Source: Pogonophryne albipinna
Lineage: Eukaryota > Chordata > Actinopteri > Perciformes > Artedidraconidae
Length of the DNA stretch: 64,000 nucleotides
Assembly (NCBI GenBank): GCA_028583405.1
Contig: CM053256.1
Span: forward strand, 10,304,494-10,368,493
Reading direction: 5' to 3'
Part shown: positions 1-21,554 of the stretch, one piece after another
Numbering within the stretch: the first letter of the stretch is position 1
Layout of the letters: the number at the start of each line of letters is the position of its first letter
The notes under the pieces: model-generated
Told to the model about the DNA's origin: nothing
Database searches by the model: none
Seen by the model: the letters and a program-made list of their open reading frames with translations, nothing else
Program-made: the position numbers and the translations under genes

Positions 1-525
1 TGTTGTATTGTAAGTGTAAATGTATTTAGTATCCTTGTTCAGACAGGTAGGTAGGGGCTTTTTTTGGGGGCAAGCAGGTCAGCAAACTGTTTTCTTTTTC
101 TTGCGGTGAGTTATTTAATGGAAATGTTTGTATCACATGAGTCTGAAACAATCCTACGCACCATCAGCTGGAATTTAATCCTACAAACATTATATTACAA
201 ATAATTGTGTCATTTTGTGTGTCTTTTTAATCTGCAACTGTGCAGAGATACTGGCTATGAATGTCAGAACACAATGAATAGACATGCACAAAATAAAAAT
301 GAATTCAGCTTCCAAGCTTCAAACTATTGGGAGCAGCCCAGGCTTGTATGCCTTTATGGAACCGACAGGTGGAAAGCGAGCACCATCTCGGAATCAGAAA
401 GGCTCTGTTTGAATATTCATGCACAGCTTCTCTGAAAAACTAGCTGCCTTCATGTAGGGGAGTGAATGAGGAGCATGTCTGCTTCTCATGTGTTGGCGCA
501 GTGCGAGTGTGTAAGCATGTCCGAC

Positions 526-8777
<8,252 letters not shown>

Positions 8778-8801
8778 TCCCACTCCTCTGATATCACCAA
8801 C

Positions 8802-10248
8802 CTGCAAAAACATAATAACAGTCACATTAAATATACTCTCAACTGATGCTAAAACACTAAGATGTTCAAAATGTGACAGAGGATTAATAGAAAGGTTCAG
8901 TCTAAAACTATGACATAAATTATGCCATTATTTTCCATCTATTTTGCTGAATGTGTGTGATCATCACGGGTATCAGCCCCCCGGTTGGTTTTACCTACAA
9001 AGTGCTCCAAACTACGAATGCTGTTTGTACATGGACTTGTAAACAGCATTACCAAACATCACAGCTAGATGGCGACTGTGTGCTGGCTTGCAGGACACCA
9101 TGCACTTCGATTTGACATAAACAGTCAATAATAATATTGTTTTGCTGGTCAACTAAGAGGGAAATGCTTGCACAAACGGCCCCATTATAGTGAACCGTCC
9201 TCGGGACTATTGACAAACAGGAGGAAAGATGTCTTAACTTGAAGTTAATCACATAAGTTCATCTTTTCCTCGTTTTAACAGTATCTCCTAAAACCGGCTG
9301 TTTGACTGGTTATTAACAACTGAGAGGGTCACTTGTTTATCATTTTCAAAGAAAACACTGTTTTCTGCACTAACTGGCCAAACTTAAGAGCGTTTTAATC
9401 CGACTAATATTACGATATAACATTTTAATGTTGACGCATGTACAATACTGAATTAAGGAGATATTTTCTGTTTGCATGTAGGGTCATAAGCATGTGAAAA
9501 GTAAACAACAGCCCGAGCTCATGTATCTTAGTCAAGTTTGACTTTCCACTTAATACCTCAGTTTTATTCTAGCCATTAATAAAGTGTCTGTAGGAGCGCC
9601 CATGATTAGCATTCGTCTTATACAAAATGGCGGAGCATAGGAAGAGGCCACCAACACGTTTAAACTATGTAAATTACTCAAGTTACCCATTTAAACAAAT
9701 CATGCAAAGCTGCTACACGTCGAACAAAAGCAAATGCTTGCGGTGTAATTTCCTGACTTTGTGTTTTCCGTCACTCGAGTTATTTTCTTCACTTTCCCCT
9801 TGTCACGGAATGTCAGCCCAGGTTGCTAGCTAGCGCTGACATGAAGCTAACAGTCAGCTAGCTGCACTCCGTTCAACTGAACTGAGGTTTGCTAGACAGC
9901 TAGCCCTAGCATTGAGACTGGATGCTGCCAGCTAAGGACAATCTGTAATAAATAAGTTTCCCGGTTAATAACAATAGGAAAACGCATAATGCAAAACACC
10001 AATATTTCGCACAATATCACACACACTCACAATAACATCACGCTAGTGTTACGAGCTTCAACATTGTTGCTTGATTAATTTCTTCAATAGAAACTTGAAA
10101 AAAACCGATTTATTCTCGCCGTTTTAAATCAGAGTGGAAATAACGTAAACTAATAAGCAAGACGAATGCCGCTTTTCCCAAAGTGTGCCAATGCTAATAA
10201 CAATAAATTAATATTAAAGGCAGTATTGTTTAAAATGTGGAACTCACC
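8802..10248 (-). other. l3mbtl1 intron 1
   Basis: A splice acceptor (tttttgcag) precedes the exon ending at 8801, and a donor-like GAG/gtgagt lies at 10248-10249 on the minus strand. Between them I recognise no gene, RNA or clear mobile element. Confidence 0.5.
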
Positions 10249-11543
10249 TCGTTTCTGTTTTAACTCTTATTTAGAGCTGCTGGATAGAAGGATGCGCATG
10301 CGTGCAAGATGCGCTGCCTGACAACTTTGGGTCTCGGAAAAGTTCAGTTTACTATCGCTGGTCAATACTAGGCCTGTTTACACTTATAACACGCCCAACA
10401 ACTCTGTTCAGTTCCGATATAACGATTTCTACCGATGGACTGAAGCTTATATCCCCGTTTTGCTCACAACTGCCAAAGAAGTAATTCCCTAAAGAAGTAC
10501 GACAGTGTATCAATGAGCGCGGGGACCGCAGTGTGTTCCATAACCGATGAGGAGCGGTTCCCCTGTCGTTAACTGGTGTTACAGTAAACCCTACCGTAAA
10601 ACAGCTGATTTGTGTAGATGCAGTCCGAGCACAGGCGATAATCAGTTTAAATACGGCGCTGCTAACTGTAGGATTAAACACTCAGGCCGGTAAAATCAAC
10701 CGAAGTGACATTTTCTAACCTAAAAACGACCTAAAAAAACGTTACTACACAAGACGTTGCACTAGTTTGGCTCTTAAAACATATCCACAGTTATGTCGGC
10801 TGGTGCGTATGAGAGCTGTCCCCTGCAGTAACGTTGAAAGAAGTCGGAAGGATAAAAACACACACTGAGTTTAGCATAATAAAACCCGTGTGTTATGCCA
10901 AATGACGACTACAGGGTTACATTTGTCCGGATTGTAATATCGACAAAGCCAGTGTATCAGACTGTGTGTATGATCACCTACTATTTGCATCAGTAGGCTA
11001 CTGGATGATAGTTTTGGTATTTTTTTGTGGCAGTCCAACCATTTAATTAAATAGTATGATTACTATGGGCGTGTATTCCTTCCTGTGGTTTTTAGGATTA
11101 ATTAAAAGTATTTTGTGGGTCGGTGATGGTAATTTTGAACCACATCATCTCCTCCTGCAGTATTCAATCCCTCCCACATAGGGCGGTTATGGTTTCTCCG
11201 GTGTGTAATAAAGATACAGATTTTATGGGCCGATTTAGCCATAATTTTTGATGAAATACACTCCGTCTACACACAAAATCGTCATAGTTTGCGAGACCAT
11301 GCTTACCCTTGTTAGCAAACAGTTATATTGAGAGAAAAGTCTTTATTTCTGTCAACAAAGGCCGTCCAGATATGAGGTGAAATGAGTTCAATGCTCGGTT
11401 GTGGAAGCGGCGGCGCTGCATTTTGTGTCCTGTGTTCATCGCTAGATGGCAGAAGAAGGCAATTTTTCAAGGGGATTAACGAGGTAATCGTGCTGCTGCA
11501 GCCTGGATTATTTTGTAATATTACATCACGTAAAAACCATGAA
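10249..11543. promoter_or_regulatory. Divergent promoter interval between l3mbtl1 and tmem244
   Basis: l3mbtl1 (minus) appears to start in a noncoding exon just above 10249. tmem244 (plus) has its start codon at 11544, so about 1.2 kb separates two oppositely directed genes. The inference rests on gene orientation and on the donor at 10248. I did not identify a specific TATA box or transcription-factor site. Confidence 0.5.
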
Positions 11544-14500
11544 ATGGCATTCAAAAGCAAAGCGGTCGAGTCCAAGGTAAGAGGACAGTGTCATGTGTAA
11601 CATTTCTCTGTTAACAGTCGGGTTCGACTGAATACAAGCTAAATAATGTCCTATAGAAAATAAAGAGGACGTGACAAGTACGGTTATGTCCGATGCCTAT
11701 TTGTTTTCGTTATAAGGATTGTAAGCATAACTGTAAAGTCAGGTTTTGCAGATAAAGTCGCTGTCTGCCTCCTACTGCAGATAGCCTACACTGTAGGACT
11801 GCATAGCTCTGGGTTGAAAACACATGCGTTGATATCTATTACAGAAATTAGATGGAGAATTGTGATATATTCTGTTTCATTCCCACAGACTGTGTTCTTC
11901 AATCTCCTGCTATGTCTGGTCATATTTTACTCTCTTTTTTACATGATTGGGAGTGTGTGCTTCGGTGCCTTCAGGTGAGGATCTGTCACACGCATGCGCG
12001 CAGGCACACCACCCTTTGAAAGCATCATTATCATACTGTAAATACTTCAAGAACATTCTTCTTTTGTTTAATGTTCTCTCTGCTGCATGTAAATTAAATA
12101 GTGTTTTTGAAAATGAAAACACATTGGAAACCAGGGCAGGCAGTATGTCTTGTTCTGTAGGTGAAATATGATGCCCTGTGTAGTCTGCAGTTTGTATTTG
12201 GAGGTTATGGGATGCATACATATACCACAGACAGCAGGGGTACAGGGCCAGACATATTTTCTTGACAAGGGCCCCATTGCAGCTTATTTTGCCGTAGATC
12301 CACCTTTGCTCTAGTGACTCCAGAGAGGTGATTCTGTTTATCTGCACCATAGTGTTTATCTGGAGACACCCTACCTGTTGCAAGGTAGACAACATAAGAG
12401 CTGAGATGTGTTCACATTTTACAGAGGATTAACAAACTTTCCTGTAATTGCTTACAGTACTTTTCCTTCTTATTGCATATTTCTCTCTTCTCATGTAGGT
12501 TGGATAATTTTGATGGATTGATTCCATTTGACTTTAAGACCGAACCCGCTGAATCCAACTCCAAATACTTGGGTGAGTGCAGCCAATATGATCAACAATT
12601 TGCATTTACTTTTTTAACTTCATGTATTCTTCCTGGTTTGGTATTTTTCAGTAAACCTCCTATCACTGGAGCTCACTTACTTTTGCAGTGGCCTTTTGTT
12701 TGCTGCAGTGGTGAAGAGGCGGGTATGGGACTATGCCCTCACAGTCACACTTCTGCATGTTATTATCACCAGCCTAGGTGAGTGGCAATGTAACAAACAC
12801 ATCTACCTAGGTAGACACATAACAAAAAAAACGTGTTATTAAACCGCATGTTTTGTTTCCATGTTGCAGTGATGTTGGAGTTTCCAACGGTGTGGCAGTG
12901 GTGGCTGGCTCTAGGTAAAATGTGCCTCTTATCTGTTAGTTTTTGCATTTAAAAGGGACAGTGTAGTATTTGTAGGCATCTAGCGTTGTAGTTAACTAAT
13001 GAAAAGATCTGACCCCTCTCCTCACCCCTCTTATATTAATCAATCAATCAATGTTTATTTATATAGCCCAATATCACAAATGTTACATTTGTCTCAGTGG
13101 ACTTCACAGTTTGTACAGAATATCAGTATGACAATACGACACCCTCTGTCCTTAGACCCACCCGTATTATAAGCATGCAGTAACTTGCCACCAAGTGCCA
13201 ACCCTTTGTAAAGAGCATGGTATCTTTCAGGACTGTTTACTCACACTGAGGCAGACCTTACCATAACAATATGTGTGTCAGAGAACTACAGTGGCCTTCA
13301 TGTAACTTAAAAATGCTAAAAGACCGTACCGTACAGCACTGAGACACAGATTTGAAAGCAGCATAATAACAGAGTTATGAGAAACATTCAATCGACAGAT
13401 GAATTTGTACATCAGATTTCTCAAGAGAGCATGGAACGTGTTGACTCGTGCATTACAAAAAATGTCACTTGCACTGCACCACCTTGGTTTTCTAAGTAGT
13501 ATACGCAAACAATCATTATAAGCAACCTGGAGCTACAATAAGCTCTAAAAAGGTTTACCTTAACCTTATCTGAACACCAAGAGAATTTTCTAGCCAACAT
13601 GTTGGCTTGTGTATATAAGACACGCCGCTGTCTATACATGTCATCATCATCAGCCATTTCATCTGTAATGATGTGTCCCAGATACTTAGTTTTACAGCAA
13701 ACAGACAGCACCTGCCCTGACAGATAGAATGTTGGAAAACCAAGGTTCTTATCCCCTTTTGCTCTGCAGATCATTACAGTGCTCTTCTTAGCATTGTATT
13801 TAACATCAAATTTGACACCATAATCAGAACATATATTTAGCAACTGTTGAAATCCAGTACTGCTAGGAGAAACAATAGCCAAATCATCAGCATACATAAG
13901 ATGGTTTACAATCACATGACCAATCACACATCCTGTTTTACAGCCACTTAAATCATCTAGATAATTCATATAGATATTAAAAAGGCATGGTGAGAGGAGC
14001 CCCCCCTGGCGAACTCCATTACTAACACCAAATGGCGCCGAGACTGCAGTCCCCCATTTTATCCGCATGCTCTGGTTGGCATACCAATAAGCCAGGATCC
14101 TAATTATACTGTTGGGCACACCCCTTTGTTTACATTTTAAAAACAGTTTATGATGGTTAACTCGGTCAAAAGCCTTAGAGGCATCAATAAAACAGAACAG
14201 TTGAATTCTGTCTTCTATATGTTTCTACCATTTCCTTCAAAGCATAGATGCATAGCTCAGTACCATGCTTAGCCTTGAAGCCAAACTGGTTATCTGAGGT
14301 ACATAAATAAGAACATAATCTATCCAACAAAATTATTTCCAGGACTTTGGATAACACACTGGCTAGAGCAATTGGTCTATAATTATCCAAGCCCCCTACC
14401 TTGCCCGCTTTGTCCTTAATGACAGGCACCAAAGTAACAGTCAACATGGAGTCCGGCAACATACCAAGTCATGAGGCCGGTAAAACAAATGGCAAGAAGA

Positions 14501-15577
14501 ACTGCAACCTTCGGGCTTGCCAGTTTAAGGTGCTCTGCAGTGATTCAGTCAGAGCCGCTTGCTTTGTTATCAGCTAGCTGTGCAATTGCTCGATAAACCT
14601 CATTAGCTGTGATTCCCACTATGTCACTTTTCACAACATTAGGGGTCACTTTTAACACAATTAAGTATAGTAGATTAATGTTAACTTGCCTCCACAACTC
14701 AGCTATGTTATCGGCTCCAGATACTCCCTCTATGGTACATGGTAACGACGTACAGGCCCTGTTCAGAGCTCCTTCCAGAAGCCAATAACATCATTATGAA
14801 GGAGCTTTTCAGCCATAGAATCCGCTCTCAATGTTTGTGTATGTTTGTTGACATAAGGAACTGCATATTTATATCTAGCATTTGTAAGCTTTTTGAGATC
14901 CAGGACAGGCCCCTCTCTGGGCCTACCTGCCCGGACCCAGGCCCCAAAACATTCTTAGCTTCAGCATGTTGATCAGCCACATGTTTATTCCACCCTGGCT
15001 TGACGTTGTGTCTCTTCCCAGAGTAGGTATAGCACGGTCTACTGGCCTCACATACAGCTCCCACAATACAATCATACATGTTACAGAGGTCTTCACGGTG
15101 AGAGCTTTCATTACAACCCACATCAACACACAAAGTTGCTACTTTGGGTAGATATACATCACTCAATAGAACATCAGTTCTCCCATAGTACAATAGCCTA
15201 TCCTCATTTGTGAGCTTGGACCAATCCACTTTAGTGTTACAGGCATTGTTAACCTCCTGAGACATCTCAGGGAGACTATCACAATCAAGTGACATTACAA
15301 AAGGAATGTGATCAGACATGGATGCCTCATACACAATCTCAATTGATCTTAAAATGTCATGGGCATTAGCAGTGCTTATGCAATGGTCAAGCCTCTCAGT
15401 TGTGTGCAAGTTGTACACACTGGCCCTATTACCTTATTAGCTCAATTATTTCTGATGCTCTGTGCTTCTTGTTGTCCTACAGGAAGCGGCTTGTTTCTGA
15501 TGATTTGCAATGGTCAGCTGATAGCTTACTTCACCTGCAAAAGTGACCAGAGCTACGCCTCCTTCAGCATGTACTGA
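11544..15577 (+). CDS. tmem244: Transmembrane protein 244
   Basis: The family is a small multi-pass membrane protein of unknown function. Exons 11544-11576, 11889-11974, 12499-12572, 12652-12777, 12870-12914 and 15483-15577 total 459 nt, giving 152 codons plus a TGA stop, and every junction keeps phase with GT-AG signals. Diagnostic stretches are LIPFDFKTEP, VWDYALTVTLLHVIITS and VMLEFP. Hydrophobic segments near residues 12-33, 65-90, 95-115 and 120-142 suggest four membrane spans. The start is the first ATG of exon 1, followed by MAFKSKAVESK. It lies divergent from l3mbtl1 and tail-to-tail with the sgk2-like pseudogene. The last intron (2.6 kb) holds a LINE on the opposite strand. The C-terminus (YASFSMY) is longer than the short human protein. 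Confidence 0.88.
13037..13170 (-). mobile_element. Short LINE/SINE 3'-tail fragment
   Basis: The stretch starts with (atca)n followed by atgtttatttatatagccca and continues with a motif (gaatatcagtatgaca...cgacaccctctgtccttagac) that recurs at 23070-23115. Both features are typical of dispersed teleost retroposon tails. It lies in the last intron of tmem244. Confidence 0.6.
13270..15425 (-). mobile_element. Degenerate non-LTR retrotransposon (endonuclease-RT) in tmem244 intron 5
   Basis: Three minus-strand fragments belong to one decayed LINE. At 15418-14828 there is the end of an endonuclease domain (MSDHIPFVMSL). At 14462-14184 there are RT motifs (DNYRPIALASVLSKVLE, NQFGFKAKHGTE). At 14119-13421 there is the RT core (NGVRQGGLLSPCLFNIY, then HLMYADDLAI). 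Breaks between the pieces at about 14130-14180 and 14463-14827 show frameshifts or deletions, so it is not autonomous. The clade is not assigned; it differs from the L2-like elements elsewhere in the window. It is antisense to the host gene. Confidence 0.8.
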
Positions 15578-15969
15578 CAGACAGAAAGCTATGAACTTTT
15601 TCATAAACAGTCTTGTGAAGTGAGGTGGAATAATCAAACCAGACATCTCATCATTGAGACCACGGTGAGATTCTCCTAGTGCGCGGCTTTTGTGTTTTGT
15701 TACTATGAAAAGACATGACTTCCTCACCATCACGCTTAAGGACAGAGCTGGGTCCACTTTGTTGCCAACAGAATGGCATCCTATTGTTTTTATGTAAATG
15801 CCACAACGAGATGTTTCTATGTATTTTGCTTGCACAATCCCTCGGTTACTTTGCAGGATTTTAAGGCAACCTGTTCAGTATTTTCAGTACTTTTGTAAGC
15901 TGTGGATTTAAGGGCAGGAAAGTTGCACTACATGTTTGTTGCATATTTTAAAGATATACATGTTAAAGA

Positions 15970-15975
15970 AATAAA
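15970..15975 (+). terminator. Polyadenylation signal of tmem244
   Basis: A canonical AATAAA lies about 390 bp after the tmem244 stop codon and about 250 bp before the convergent sgk2-like gene ends. It is the best candidate for the 3' end of the tmem244 transcript. Confidence 0.6.
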
Positions 15976-16459
15976 CCTGCTGCAGAGTGTTTTTTCTTTA
16001 ATCTCCATACAAACTAAGGTAGCTAGAAATTGTGAAATAGAAACCAACCTATTTAAAATTATGAACGAATGCTTAGAATAACTTGTGAAAAAGCAAAAAT
16101 AAACTGTTATTTAAAAACTGATAAATACATGCAGTGTAAGTGTTTAAAAATAGAATTTGATTTAATAATTTATGACATAAAAAATAAATATTTGACACGT
16201 TCCCAGAAGATTTTGCGTTGTTATGAACCCGGCTTTGCTGCCACGTACTCCACTGGGTTCATGAAGGAGAATCCTGGGAAGGCCTCGTTGGTCCCAGGCG
16301 CCTGGCACTCATTCACAGAGGCAGGGACAGGTTGGAGAGTGAACTCAGGGTCGATGTAGCTTAAATCACAGGGGCCGGCCTAGAGAGGATAGGGAAATCA
16401 ACATACACTCAGGTACACCGTGCATTGGTTCTAAAACAATATGTCTCTCCATTTCCTTA

Positions 16460-18185
<1,726 letters not shown>

Positions 18186-18931
18186 AGACGACGCGCAAAA
18201 AAAACTACTGCCTAGATATTTATGAAACTTGGTAAAAGGTGTAGTCCATGGTCCATGGAAAAAGAAAACATAAAATGTTGGTGTGTATCCGAACAGAGGA
18301 GCAGATACATGTATACTTTCTCCTTTTTAGAAATTGTCTCGGCAGAGATTTTTGCTCTCTATGATCCTTTCTGGTTTCAACTGATATTTCTTTACATCTA
18401 CATTTTTAAATATTATTTTGGAGGACATGGTTGTGTTTAGTGATAACATTGTTAGTGAGAGCTCTCTTATCAAAGTGAACGTTTAATTGGGATTTTCCTG
18501 CATTCAATAATTAAACATTTGGAACATGTCTAAATCAAACATGAGCAAAAGTGGCGAGCCAGGTAAAATAGAGCCTTTTCGAGGGCTTGTCTATTTGTGT
18601 GTGTTTATATGTACTGTACCTGTAAACAATGTCGAGAGAGTGGAGGTAGCCCAGTGCCATGGCCATCTCTGCAGCGTAGAAAGCAGCCCTCGGTTCAGGA
18701 AATGAACCCTCCCTCTGAAGGTGGTAGAAAAGCTGAAAACAAACGAGATGAGTGTTAGAATTTTAGGACAACATTTTAAACTGCATTTGCATGGGAAATA
18801 CTGTATGTAGTTTTGAGTAAAGATTTGTAAATTTTACTTTATATATGGGTTTCAGATAGTTGGTTTTGGCTTAAGGGGTCTGAGATGTATATACATACCT
18901 CCCCTCCATTAACATAGTCCAGGACGAAGTA

Positions 18932-19012
18932 AGGCAAGGCAAGGCAAGGCAAGTTTATTTATATAGCACTTTTCAACACAAGGCAATTCAAAGTGCTTTA
19001 CAAAAAATGAAA
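18932..19012 (-). mobile_element. 5'-truncated LINE tail inserted in an sgk2-like coding exon
   Basis: The insert is flanked by a perfect 9-bp target duplication, gacgaagta, at 18923-18931 and 19013-19021. It consists of (aggca)n followed by the tail with tttatttatatagcactttt, matching the 3' end of the LINE at 59743-62760 base for base as far as I can read. Its orientation is the same as the kinase gene. It adds 90 bp (insert plus duplication) and an in-frame TAA. Confidence 0.9.
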
Positions 19013-19139
19013 GACGAAGTAGAGTGTGTTCAGTGTCTGGAAAGAAAAGTGTAGCCCCACCAGGAATGGATGTTGTAGTCCCTTCAGCAGCACGCTTCTC
19101 TCAACCATCACATGCCTCTGCTACAGACACACAGCAGAA

Positions 19140-19196
19140 ACAGTAAGTACATGGATGGACAGACAGACAGATGGACGGACAGACGGACGGATGGAT
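19140..19196 (+). repeat. Imperfect GACA/GACG tetranucleotide repeat
   Basis: A short run of imperfect gacagacagatggacggacag units lies in the intron directly beside the exon at 19200-19283. It is noncoding. Confidence 0.7.
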
Positions 19197-20211
19197 TACC
19201 TCGTTCCTCTTGACAATCATCTGTTTCTGCAGCACTTTGACAGCATAGTAACCTCCATCTTTTCGATGCCTTGCCAGCAGCACCTGTAGAAGTTGTTCCA
19301 TTAAGCCGTGTCATTATATTTCCCAACAAGAAAACTCACGTTTAAAAGATTTCAAAACCCTTACCTTTCCAAAGCTGCCTTTGCCGATAACTTTCAGATA
19401 GTCAAAATCTGACGGTTTCATCCTGATTTAAACAACAAAAGAAAACTATCAAAAAAGTGTTGTTAGCCATCTGTTTGGATTCTAGGGGCCTATCTTATCA
19501 CATTTTTCAATTGTGAAAATGTATTTCTCACCAATTAAGCATTAACCTCATTGTTATATAGTGTAATCTTAAGCAGAACTGTCTCTTTTTCAAATGTTAC
19601 TCAACAAGCTGCTACTGTCAGAAAGAGTTGATCTTTAATATGAAGCAAAAACAGCAGAACCCTTTTTCCTGTCTTATTTCTTGGCATCAGGTGGAAAACT
19701 GACTTACTGTGAGGTTTCTGTGTTCGCTGAGCTCTGAGGAGAGAAAAGATACATAAGGTCAGAAAAGTCAAGAGGTCAGTATTTGTTTCTCCTCCTGTCA
19801 ACGCTCAACAGTCTTGGAAATAAAACCCCTGTACTACTCACCCCTGTGCCTCTCTTCTCTCCTCTCCCTTTCTCTCTTTTCTGCCTGCTCTGTCGCTGCA
19901 GGATTTTCTGGGTGTCCAAGCTTCAATCAGGCGGACAAGAAAAAGTAGTTACATGAGGGTTCAAAACCAGATTTGGCAAAAAGTAAAACTGAATTTTTGC
20001 TAACTTACTGTTGGCAGAATTGCTGACTTGAAACACATTTGTGTACAAAGTCACTGAAGCCAACTTTCTTCCCCTTGAGCAGAGCTGTAAGACAGAAGAG
20101 ACGGTAGTCCGTTGAGTTACATAAGTGTGCAACAGCTGTATTTAGTTATTCCTTTAGAGTGTGGGGGGGGGGGGGGGCTAGGATTTGATCTAACTAGTTT
20201 TGGAACTATAT

Positions 20212-20710
20212 TCCAGAGCTGGAAGAAGAACTCAGATCTAATACTCAAATAAAAGTAGAAGTATCAGAGTGTAATACTTTGATACAAGTAAAAGTCCTGC
20301 ATTCAAAATGTAATTCAAGTAAAAGTATTAGCATCAAAATATACTTAAAGTAACAAAAGTCAAAGTAGTCAATATGCAGACTGGCCCATCTCAGAATAAT
20401 TTATATTATACGTTTTAATTATAATTATTGATCAAAAGCTATAAGTTATCAAAGCTTGTAAAGGTGCAGCTAATTTTAATTACGTTTCAGGGTATAATGT
20501 GAATTTACTCCAGGTGTAAATAAAGTCTTCAGGTACTAAATGAATAATACATTTTTTTGTATTATTTATAAAAAAAACTAGTTTAGCCTACTAGTGGGGT
20601 ACTAATAGAAAGTAGCAAAACATTTGAATACTCAAGTAAAGTAGCCTACAAATCCTTCAACATTGTACTTGAGTAAATCTACTTAAAATATACACAACTT
20701 GACTAGTTGG
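20212..20710 (+). repeat. Dispersed teleost repeat rich in acttaagta/aaaagta motifs (copy 1)
   Basis: The copy starts with gctggaagaagaactcagatc and continues with repeated aagtaaaagta-type motifs. Related sequence occurs in reverse orientation at 32590-33125 and 34990-35108. It lies in the first intron of the sgk2-like gene. A 15-bp G run sits just upstream at 20163-20177. The transposon family is not assigned. Confidence 0.65.
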
Positions 20711-21554
20711 ATTAAGTAATGAAACTATAATAAGATTTTAAGTTATTGTCAGGCCGCGATATATTACTTCAAAACAATTTTCTGACAATATCATTTAGAG
20801 ACTCTGCCAGGATTTTTGGACAGCTTGCTTTTGACTGTATTCATCTGCTGGCAATAAGCGGTCAAATGTAACCAGACTTTAACGTAAAGCGAGCCGGTTA
20901 GCAAGATATTCTTAACTTACCTGAGAAAAATGACACAAGCTTTCTCATTTTGGCATAGGTCAGCGGCCGGTCTTCAATCACAGTCATCTGGACGAAGACT
21001 GAGTGACTGTTTGGAGGTTCGGTTCCAATGAAAACAGTAAAAGCAGGCTGAATGCGGGACGTCCTGCAGCAGAGACAGCCTGCGAGTCTCTGGCTGCGGC
21101 TGCATCTCAGGTGGGTTCAATGGAATCCTTGCGTCCCTCACTTGCGTCGTTTCCCTGCGTTTAGTCCCTCCCACCAGGGAACTGTAAGGAGTGGCTCAGT
21201 TTTTTTAAATAAACAATACTATTACTGTATTTTAATATCTCACTTCTGAAAGTTTCATTTAAAAGAAGAAGAGGCACCTAAAATGATGATTGTTATTTCA
21301 ATACATTTAGTTGATTTAGTCTTTTTAATTGTTCAAAGTAAAGTAGATAGAACTGGTAAGAGTTGTAATACAGTCTGGTTTGTGGAGGAGGCACACAGGT
21401 AAGAGCACTATAGCTGCCATCACATGTAACTAAGCTTGAATTGAATTTATTAAAAGTATAATTAAGTAGTAGCAACAAAAAAATAACTAAAATCATGCAC
21501 ATATTTGAATCTTTGCTGGATCCACTGTTTAATTTACCACAAGATATATATTTT

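Noticed and set aside
11910..12395. 161-codon minus-strand frame across tmem244 introns
   Set aside because: It is antisense to verified tmem244 exons and has no protein-like features.
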